Assembly (NCBI RefSeq): GCF_002086285.1
Contig: NZ_MVHU01000011.1
Location: 57,212 to 121,211, forward strand
Length of the DNA: 64,000 bases
Reading direction: 5' to 3'
DNA from: Mycolicibacter kumamotonensis
GTDB lineage: Bacteria > Actinomycetota > Actinomycetes > Mycobacteriales > Mycobacteriaceae
The position numbers were made by a program, and so were the translations under genes. Shown here piece after piece: positions 58,286 through 64,000 of this stretch; within the stretch, counting starts at the first letter, position 1, and the number at the start of each line of letters is the position of its first letter. The notes beneath the pieces are model-generated. The model was given only the letters and a program-made list of their open reading frames with translations, did not search any database and was not told the DNA's origin.

Positions 58286-59818
58286 CTACGACGGCGGAGG
58301 CCTGTTGCGTTCGGCCGGTACTTCGTCGGTGTCGGCACGGTTGAGCGCGCGCTCGGCTTTGATGGCCGCCTGACGATCCTGCGCGCGCGTGCGTCTTCGG
58401 ATGGGCATCATCAGGGTGCGGCAGTCCGTCGCCCGCTGCGGCGGCGGCACGGCAGTCCGGGGTCCGCCGGTGGGTTGACACAGGGCCGGGAAGAGCACCC
58501 TGCTGCCGGGATGCGTGGTGTAGGTGTGCCCGGTGGGGCTGGTCCAAACGATCGTGCCGTTGGGAAGCTGGCGGTCGTGCCACCCCCAGAACGTCTTGAG
58601 CAGGTGGTGTTTTCGGCAGAGCAGCCGGAGGTTGCACGGGTGGGTCGGCCCGCCGTCAGCCCAAGCGATCGCATGGTCGATGTCACAGCGTTGGGCGGGC
58701 TGGTCGCATCCGGGGAATCGGCAGGTCAGGTCACGGCAGCGGATGAAGTCCGCCAGCTTGGCCGAGGGCCGGTAGTGCGGTTCGGGTTGGCTATCGGATC
58801 CGGGAATCTGTAGTGGGCGCACCGTGACGCCGCCATGGACCAGTTCGGCCAGCACGGATGCGGGGATGATCGGCCCGCCCACGATCTGCGCGGGCTTTAC
58901 GTTGGCCGCGGGTTCGTCAGCCGGTCTGTCGAGGCCGCCGGGCCGACACTGTCGGAATTCACCGTTGTTCAGCGGGTCAACAGGGCTCTCGATGCTGTCG
59001 GCATCGGCGAGCACATAGACCAACGCGGCGCCGGCGCCTGCATCCTGCGGCCCGGTTCGAGTGGGGCAGAGCGGATTGTCGCAGGTACACGTCAGCCTGT
59101 CGGCGCCGGCGGCCAGGGCGGCAAGGGCGTCGGCGCGGCGTTGTCCCACGGTGCGCGGGTCGTCGTCGCAGACGCTGTGGGCCATCGCGGCCAGCCGCCG
59201 ATCGAGGACGGCGGCGTCGTGGGCATATAGCCGCCCCCACAGTGGGGTCGTACCCGATTCGGTGTTGTTGGTGTCGACAACGAGATCGCGGCTGCGGGCC
59301 GCGGCTTGACTACGCCGCACCGCGGCCCGATCGTGGGCTTCGATGATCGCGTGGATGGCCGCGATAGTTTTGGCCGCCGACAACTGGCCGTAGTAGCGGG
59401 CCTCACCGGCCAGGGCCGCATCGACACGCGCCAGCACGCCGAGATCCTCGATCAATGTGGTGTGCCAGACGATGGCGCCCACCACCGCCGCACTGAGCGT
59501 GCCGTCGGCGAACAGCCGGGCGATCCGCGGTAGCCGGTGGCGCAGGGCGGTGGCCACATACATCTGATTCGACGCCCGCCCGCGGGTCGAACCCGCAGCC
59601 GCAGCCACCTCCGCTGCGGTCGCATCCCAGCCGTCGCACGCCCAGCGTGAACGCGCGCCCTCCCCCGAGGTTCTGCGGTCCACCAGCTCGGCGATCACCG
59701 CCAGCCGCCGCGCGGCGGCTGCCGCCTCGATCCGGCTCCACCCGGCGACCGCCGCTATGAGAGCTCGCTCGTCGACACCGGACAGGTCATCCGGTTCCGG
59801 CAAGTCGAAGGCGAACAT
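58286..59818 (-). CDS. REP13E12-family protein: DUF222 plus HNH endonuclease domain
   Basis: 510 residues from ATG 59818. N-terminal DUF222 helical region (IAAVAGWSRIEAAAAARRLAVIAEL, residues 10-250) and a C-terminal HNH nuclease site: CRFPGCDQPAQRCDIDHAIAWADGG near residue 370, then LRLLCRKHHLLKTFWGW. This is the mycobacterial 13E12 repeat family; H37Rv has a copy (Rv0336) at the same place between rmlA and aspC. Family members can be DNA-damage inducible, and a LexA box covers this start codon. Possible mobile-element origin; biological role unproven. Confidence 0.92.
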   Translation of the reverse strand: MFAFDLPEPDDLSGVDERALIAAVAGWSRIEAAAAARRLAVIAELVDRRTSGEGARSRWACDGWDATAAEVAAAAGSTRGRASNQMYVATALRHRLPRIARLFADGTLSAAVVGAIVWHTTLIEDLGVLARVDAALAGEARYYGQLSAAKTIAAIHAIIEAHDRAAVRRSQAAARSRDLVVDTNNTESGTTPLWGRLYAHDAAVLDRRLAAMAHSVCDDDPRTVGQRRADALAALAAGADRLTCTCDNPLCPTRTGPQDAGAGAALVYVLADADSIESPVDPLNNGEFRQCRPGGLDRPADEPAANVKPAQIVGGPIIPASVLAELVHGGVTVRPLQIPGSDSQPEPHYRPSAKLADFIRCRDLTCRFPGCDQPAQRCDIDHAIAWADGGPTHPCNLRLLCRKHHLLKTFWGWHDRQLPNGTIVWTSPTGHTYTTHPGSRVLFPALCQPTGGPRTAVPPPQRATDCRTLMMPIRRRTRAQDRQAAIKAERALNRADTDEVPAERNRPPPS

Positions 59819-59826
59819 ATGTTCGA
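59811..59826. promoter_or_regulatory. LexA (SOS) box over the start codon
   Basis: Minus strand TCGAACATATGTTCGC matches the mycobacterial SOS box TCGAAC-N4-GTTCGA at 11 of 12 defined bases. The ATG of the 13E12 gene lies inside it, and a TATTAT -10-like element sits directly upstream, so LexA would block initiation of a leaderless transcript. Confidence 0.8.
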
Positions 59827-59871
59827 TAATACTCGCTTCGGGTGACGCGGACCTTGGTCAGGTTTTCACCT

Positions 59872-59910
59872 TGTGGATAACGGCGGGTCCCGCCACGAGG
59901 CTGTGGATAA
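59872..59910. promoter_or_regulatory. Two DnaA boxes upstream of the 13E12 gene
   Basis: TGTGGATAA occurs at 59872-59880 and 59902-59910, i.e. TTATCCACA twice on the minus strand, same orientation, 30 bp apart. Both are perfect consensus 9-mers. Confidence 0.55.
59882..59894. terminator. Short hairpin after rmlA
   Basis: GGCGGG-T-CCCGCC between the two DnaA boxes, 32-44 bases past the rmlA stop on the minus strand. Small perfect stem, possible terminator. Confidence 0.4.
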
Positions 59911-59925
59911 CGCGCCCGCGGTCCG

Positions 59926-60792
59926 CTACCGGCGCTCCAACAGCCCCGATAGGTAGTCGCCATAGCCCGACTTGCGCAGCGCCTCGGCACGGACCGCCAG
60001 TTGGGCGTCGTCGATGAAACCCATCCGCCAGGCCACCTCCTCGGGGATGCCGATCTTGAGGCCTTGGCGGCGCTCGATGGTGCGGACGTAGTCGCCGGCG
60101 TCCAGCAGCGAGTCGAACGTTCCGGTGTCCAGCCAGGCGGTGCCCCGGGCCAGTGTCTCAACCCGCAGCCGGCCCTGATCGAGGTAGGTCCGGTTGATAT
60201 CGGTGATCTCGTACTCGCCGCGCCCAGATGGCCTCAAGCCCCGGGCGATCTCGACGACGTCGTTGTCGTAGAAGTACAGACCCGGTATCGCATAGTGCGA
60301 TTTGGGGGCCGCCGGCTTCTCCACCACCGACACCGCCGTACCGTCCGCGTCGAACTCGACGACACCGTAGGCCGACGGATCGGCCATCCAGTAAGCGAAA
60401 ATGACTGCGCCGGAAACGGATTGGTGGCAGCGGAGGCTGGTTCCCAGACCCGGTCCGTAGAAGATGTTGTCCCCCAACACCAGCGCGACCGAGTCGTTGC
60501 CGATGTGGTCGGCGCCGATGACGAACGCCCGCGCCAGCCCGTCGGGCTGATCCTGCACCGCATAGGTGATGTGGACCCCGAATGTGCTGCCGTCACCGAG
60601 TAATCGCTGAAAGGCCGGCGCGTCGTGGCCCGTGGTGATCACCTGGATGTCGCGGATACCGGCCAGCATCAGGGTGGACAGCGGGTAATAGACCAGCGGC
60701 TTGTCGTAGACCGGGAGCAGCTGTTTGCTGACACCCATCGTGATCGGATACAGGCGGGTGCCTGAGCCACCGGCCAGGATGATCCCGCGCAT
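59926..60792 (-). CDS. rmlA: Glucose-1-phosphate thymidylyltransferase
   Basis: First step of dTDP-L-rhamnose synthesis, the linker sugar between peptidoglycan and arabinogalactan. 288 residues. [33 protein letters not shown] at the N-terminus (in segments) has the nucleotide loop and catalytic Arg/Lys; [13 protein letters not shown] near residue 108 and [21 protein letters not shown] near 155 complete the site. Last gene of a three-gene minus-strand run. Confidence 0.97.
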   Translation of the reverse strand: MRGIILAGGSGTRLYPITMGVSKQLLPVYDKPLVYYPLSTLMLAGIRDIQVITTGHDAPAFQRLLGDGSTFGVHITYAVQDQPDGLARAFVIGADHIGNDSVALVLGDNIFYGPGLGTSLRCHQSVSGAVIFAYWMADPSAYGVVEFDADGTAVSVVEKPAAPKSHYAIPGLYFYDNDVVEIARGLRPSGRGEYEITDINRTYLDQGRLRVETLARGTAWLDTGTFDSLLDAGDYVRTIERRQGLKIGIPEEVAWRMGFIDDAQLAVRAEALRKSGYGDYLSGLLERR

Positions 60793-60819
60793 GGGGTAGA
60801 GCCTAACTGCCGCTCGCAG

Positions 60820-61179
60820 TCAGTCGGCGCGGTCCGCCTCGGTGAGGTCCGTGGCGGTCAGCGCCGCGTCGAGATCGTCGTGGCGGAACACCGCCGTGAC
60901 GTGGTCGTGCACCACCCGGAAAGCAACCGCCCGGGCCGGGCCCTCCCCGGCAGGGGTCAATTCGGCCACCACGACGCCGCCGCGCACATACATCCGGCCG
61001 ATCCCGGCGGTGGTCTCCGCCGAAGCAGCCCACCGTCGCAGCGCCTGATGGCCCTGCCCGGCACCGTCGGCGTCGGCGACCTCGATATCGTCGCTGGACA
61101 GCTGCTCCAGGGTGTCCAGGTCACCGGTCGTCAGGGCGTCGTGCCAGGCGAGGACGGTCGCGATCTCCGATGTGGTCAT
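60820..61179 (-). CDS. SnoaL/NTF2-like protein (Rv0333-like)
   Basis: 119 residues from ATG 61179. NTF2-like cone fold: MTTSEIATVLAWHDALTTGD, LSSDDIEVADADGAGQGHQALRRW, VVVAELTPAGEGPARAVAFRVVHDHVTAVFRHDD. Often ligand-binding or isomerase domains; substrate unknown. Spaced 27 bases from rmlA and 26 from the gene upstream, consistent with one operon, as in Rv0332-Rv0334. Confidence 0.85.
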   Translation of the reverse strand: MTTSEIATVLAWHDALTTGDLDTLEQLSSDDIEVADADGAGQGHQALRRWAASAETTAGIGRMYVRGGVVVAELTPAGEGPARAVAFRVVHDHVTAVFRHDDLDAALTATDLTEADRAD

Positions 61180-61205
61180 GCTCTGCAAAATACCGCGTGG
61201 GGCCC

Positions 61206-61964
61206 TCAAAACGTGGTGTTGTCGACCCAGCCCTGCCACACGGCGGCGTCGCCGAACACCGCGATGTCGGTGTCGGCCACCGGAACCCGGCGCAGGATCG
61301 CCAGGAAGAGGTCGCGGGCCGTGCCGCGCAACGCCACCGACCCTTTGCCGTGCTCATGTGACCAACTCAGGGTGCCGGCGTCCGCCGACCGGTTGATCGT
61401 CCACTCGCCCGCGGACCCCAGACCCTCGTCGGTGGCGTGCAGGTGCACGCTGTGCTCGCCGGCCAGCGCCGCGTGCCCGTCGCGGCCGAGTCGCCCGGTG
61501 ATCAGGTCGAGCCATTCGGAGATCCCATCGGCGGCCAACTCCGGCGACAGGGTGTAGTCGTGGCCGAGCGCCAGTGCGGCGTCGGCTCGGTGCACCGTCA
61601 CCTCGTGCAACCGGCGGCGCAGCCACCAGCCGGCCGGGCGCGGCCCCAGGAAGGTCCATGCCGGATTGTCCGGCCCGATGTGCGTGATCGCGTCGAGCAC
61701 CCGCTGGGCACCATCGTGCAGCCAGTCGATCGCCGCGTCGGGGTCCGCCGGCGGCTTGCCCTCGACGACCTCGCGCGGATCCAGCGCGTGGTCCAGTCGG
61801 TCGGCGACGATCTGTGCGGCCCAACGATCTCCGCGTCCGACGTGCCGGAACAGTTGCGTCAGGTTCCATTCCGGGCAGGTCGGGATCGCCAACCCGGGAT
61901 CACCGGCCCGGACCAGCTCACCGAAGGCACGGTTCTCATCGAGCAAAGCAGCGGCGTAATCCAC
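61206..61964 (-). CDS. Maleylpyruvate isomerase-family protein (DinB/mycothiol-dependent fold, Rv0332-like)
   Basis: 252 residues. N-terminal four-helix DinB-like bundle (residues 1-140) with GLAIPTCPEWNLTQLFRHVGRGDRWAA (His metal ligand) near residue 25 and RRRLHEVTVHRADAALALGHDY (HExxxHRAD) near 140. C-terminal SCP-like domain (NRSADAGTLSWSHEHGKGSVALRGTARDLFLAIL). The family uses mycothiol as cofactor; substrate unknown. First gene of the run ending in rmlA. Confidence 0.88.
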   Translation of the reverse strand: MDYAAALLDENRAFGELVRAGDPGLAIPTCPEWNLTQLFRHVGRGDRWAAQIVADRLDHALDPREVVEGKPPADPDAAIDWLHDGAQRVLDAITHIGPDNPAWTFLGPRPAGWWLRRRLHEVTVHRADAALALGHDYTLSPELAADGISEWLDLITGRLGRDGHAALAGEHSVHLHATDEGLGSAGEWTINRSADAGTLSWSHEHGKGSVALRGTARDLFLAILRRVPVADTDIAVFGDAAVWQGWVDNTTF

Positions 61965-61993
61965 GCCGTCAGGCTAGTGGACGGGGCGCCGGC

Positions 61994-63667
61994 TCAGAAA
62001 GGCCAGCCGCCGCCGCCTCCGCCGAGGCCGGGGAACCACGAGCCACCGCCACCGCCACGGGCGCCGCTGCCACCGCTACCCAGGCCCGGCAACCAGGGAT
62101 TGTTTCCGCCGCCGTTGGTGCCGACACCGGGCAGCCACGGCGAGGGGTTACCACCCTTTTTGCCCCCGCCGCTGTCGCCGGGCAGCCACGACGGATTCCC
62201 GCCCTTGTTGCCGCCGTTATTGCCGGGCAGCCACGACGGATTGTCGTTTTTCGGCGGACTCTGGGCGGGCGGCTTGAAGATCGGCGGCAGCTCGGGCTGT
62301 TTCGGAACCGGTGCGGCCGGCGCGGCCGGTGCCGGAATCTCGACCGGTGGCGGAGCCGGCACCTGGATCGGCACCGGAATCGGCACCGGTGCAGGGGCCG
62401 CCGGAGCCGCCGGGGCGGGCGCAGGCGCCGCGGGCACCGGAGCGGGAGCCGCCGGGGCCTTCGGGGCGGGCGGCGGCGGGGCCGCCGGAGCAGGAGCCGC
62501 CGGGGCCGGCGCGGCAGGTGGCACCACGGGCGCCGCCTCGGGAACCGGAGCCGGGGCCGGCGCCTGCTGGGTGGGAACCACGATGTGCTGGCTGGGAGCG
62601 GGACGGTCGGATGCGGTGGGCCGGATACTGACCGCCAACGCCACCACCAAGGAGACCACTCCGACCACGAAGAAGGCGGCCAGTCCGCTGCCTGCCAGCA
62701 GGAACGGGTTGCGGCGGCGGGGGTGCTCGCTGTCCTCGGCGTCACCGAACAACCGCACACCGGAGCTGGGCGCGTAGTCCTCGACCACGGCGCTCTGGGT
62801 ACTGCCGGTGTCCGAGAACGCCAGGTAGTCAGCCTCGGCGTCGTCGGGGACGGCGCTGTAGGCCAAGGCGTACTCGCCCATAGTGGCGTCGTAGTCGCCG
62901 CCCGCCGGGCAGGCGTAGCCGAGCGCGACCAGGTCCGGATCAATCACACCGGTGCCCGGGTCACGCGCCCAGGCCAACGCCGAGGTCGACGAATCGAAGA
63001 GCGGCGCGTGGGCGCTGGCCAGCGCTGCGCCCCGCGCCAGGGCGGTCTCCGGTTCCTCGGGGACGCTGACCGGGAGCGGGCTGGCCGCATCCAATTCGGG
63101 CTTGACCAGGCCGACGTTGACTCCGGATCCGACCACGAACAAGCCCTCGGGCCGGGACTGGAGCCGGCCGGCCTGCGCGGCCAGGGTGGTCAACTCACCG
63201 AGGGCCGCGGTGTCGTCGGGCGGCAGCGCCACCCGGCGCACCTCGGTGATCGAGCCGTCCGATGAGTCGACGACAGCCAGCGTTGCGCCGTCGGGCTCGA
63301 TGAACATCAACGCGGTGCGCTGGTAACCGATCGTCCCGCCCACCGTCTGTGCCAGCGCGGCCGCCGCCAAGAACGCCGACACCAGCATGACGTTTTCCAC
63401 CTTGCGGTCGGCCAGCGCGTCGCGCAGCTGGCCGGCCTGCGACTGGTCGACGACGGTCACTCCGGTAGAGGCCAGCCGGTAGCCGCTCTGCTGGGCGCTC
63501 TCCTGGGTGCCCAGGATGGCCGACACCACCTGGTCGGGAAACGCGGCGCCGCCGGAGTCGACCTCGAAGCCGTCCTCGTCGACGGTGACGCCACCGGCGT
63601 TCTCACCCTCGACGAGGACCATCCGTACCGACGGCGGTGCCATCGACACGCCGAGAACGATGTCCAT
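61994..63667 (-). CDS. DUF7159-type membrane protein with Ala/Pro-rich stalk and WLPG repeats
   Basis: 557 residues from ATG 63667 behind GGAGGAGG. Residues 1-200 look like an actin/Hsp70-type fold (MDIVLGVSMAPPSVRMVLVEGE, TVVDQSQAGQLRDALADRKVENVMLVSAFLAAAALAQ). One membrane helix (FLLAGSGLAAFFVVGVVSLVVALAV) near residue 320 is followed by about 130 residues of Ala/Pro stalk and a Gly/Asn-rich tip with five (S/P)W(L/F)PG motifs. Predicted to span the membrane and reach into the cell wall. Similar in plan to Rv0312; function unknown. Confidence 0.82.
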   Translation of the reverse strand: MDIVLGVSMAPPSVRMVLVEGENAGGVTVDEDGFEVDSGGAAFPDQVVSAILGTQESAQQSGYRLASTGVTVVDQSQAGQLRDALADRKVENVMLVSAFLAAAALAQTVGGTIGYQRTALMFIEPDGATLAVVDSSDGSITEVRRVALPPDDTAALGELTTLAAQAGRLQSRPEGLFVVGSGVNVGLVKPELDAASPLPVSVPEEPETALARGAALASAHAPLFDSSTSALAWARDPGTGVIDPDLVALGYACPAGGDYDATMGEYALAYSAVPDDAEADYLAFSDTGSTQSAVVEDYAPSSGVRLFGDAEDSEHPRRRNPFLLAGSGLAAFFVVGVVSLVVALAVSIRPTASDRPAPSQHIVVPTQQAPAPAPVPEAAPVVPPAAPAPAAPAPAAPPPPAPKAPAAPAPVPAAPAPAPAAPAAPAPVPIPVPIQVPAPPPVEIPAPAAPAAPVPKQPELPPIFKPPAQSPPKNDNPSWLPGNNGGNKGGNPSWLPGDSGGGKKGGNPSPWLPGVGTNGGGNNPWLPGLGSGGSGARGGGGGSWFPGLGGGGGGWPF

Positions 63668-63733
63668 CGCACCTCCTCCCTACGGCCTCGATTGGTTAGC
63701 CCATCTTATCGGTTTGCGAGCTAAATCCCCACC

Positions 63734-64000
63734 TCAGAAGTGGAGGCCCGGAATGGGCAGCGGGATCGGGATTCCGCCGCCGCCGCGGCCGTGGCCACCG
63801 CCGTGCCCACCGCCATGACCGCCGCGGCCGGGTCCGCCCCGGCCGGGATTCCAACCGGGGCCGGGTCCCCAACCGCCCTTTTTCGGCGGCCCGAGAATGG
63901 GCGGACCACCGGGCAGGCCGGGAATCTCCAGGTTGGGGATCATCGGTGGCGGTGGCGGCGGCAGGGCCGGCGGTGGGGGCGGCGGGGCCACAGGCTGCGG
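63734..64000 (-). CDS. Pro/Gly-rich protein C-terminus (5' part outside window)
   Basis: Stop TGA at 63734; the frame is open to the right edge (88 codons). The visible part is a Pro run (APPPPPPALPPPPPPMIP), a Gly/His-rich segment (RGGPGRGGHGGGHGGGHGRG) and the end IPLPIPGLHF. Composition and tandem position suggest a second protein of the same Pro/Gly-tailed membrane type as its neighbour, but the N-terminal domain cannot be seen. A GTG at 63991 is an unlikely start. Confidence 0.6.
   Translation of the reverse strand, partial: PQPVAPPPPPPALPPPPPPMIPNLEIPGLPGGPPILGPPKKGGWGPGPGWNPGRGGPGRGGHGGGHGGGHGRGGGGIPIPLPIPGLHF

Noticed and set aside
58286..59818. Full mobile element around the 13E12 gene
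   Set aside because: No flanking direct or inverted repeats, recombinase or att-like sites found; only the gene family itself hints at mobility.

Overview
The window is about 68% GC with heavy GTG start use. It carries a PPE-SVP gene, a REP13E12-family gene, a type II flavohemoglobin, PecA-type aspartic proteases and many genes whose order I recognise from Mycobacterium tuberculosis H37Rv (Rv0332 to Rv0391). It is chromosomal DNA of a Mycobacterium (sensu lato). The species cannot be named from the sequence. No rRNA, tRNA, CRISPR, insertion sequence or phage region was seen.

Layout. 0-1.2 kb: PPE gene running off the left edge. 1.9-7 kb: SAM methyltransferase, a TrkA-type K+ regulator divergent from a TrkA-C-tailed K+/H+ antiporter, an alkaline-phosphatase-superfamily enzyme and a small secreted protein. 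7.2-13.7 kb: catabolic gene set (acyl-CoA synthetase, BadH-like dehydrogenase, glutaryl-CoA dehydrogenase, second acyl-CoA dehydrogenase, PEP mutase/isocitrate lyase-family enzyme, SDR) that looks like part of an alicyclic acid or dicarboxylate pathway. 13.7-18.3 kb: metZ, rhodanese, purT and a Na+/H+ antiporter. 18.3-32.2 kb: purA, a site-2 protease, a zinc-type CDF transporter, fba, a DedA protein, a GH76 enzyme, an MFS exporter, an RNA methyltransferase, pyrE and several conserved mycobacterial envelope proteins. 32.2-34.8 kb: two tandem PecA-like aspartic proteases carrying Sec signal peptides. 35-41 kb: clpB, a Cys-Cys membrane protein with a CsoR-type operator, a GAP-family protein, flavohemoglobin and aldose epimerase.

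41.2-45.4 kb: the dnaK-grpE-dnaJ-hspR heat-shock operon. Both dnaK and clpB carry a SigH-like promoter next to an HspR (HAIR) operator, so this chaperone set appears to be under one dual control. 45.4-49.3 kb: nitrilase, thiolase, DUF302 and epimerase cluster with a divergent HxlR regulator and operator-like repeats. 49.4-53.6 kb: amino acid permease, lipoprotein and single-pass membrane proteins with Thr/Pro-rich tails. 53.7-58.2 kb: etfD, the membrane oxidoreductase that takes electrons from beta-oxidation, preceded by a large palindrome, then aspC and a small secreted protein. 58.3-64 kb: a REP13E12 HNH gene with a LexA box on its start codon and two DnaA boxes upstream, rmlA, two small-domain proteins and two tandem Pro/Gly-rich membrane proteins, the last cut by the right edge.

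Compared with my memory of H37Rv, the block from 18.7 to 41.1 kb (Rv0356c to Rv0385 equivalents) is inverted relative to both flanks. In H37Rv the matching junctions are occupied by PPE genes. The acyl-CoA dehydrogenases near 10 kb and EtfD at 54 kb should be linked functionally through the electron-transfer flavoprotein.
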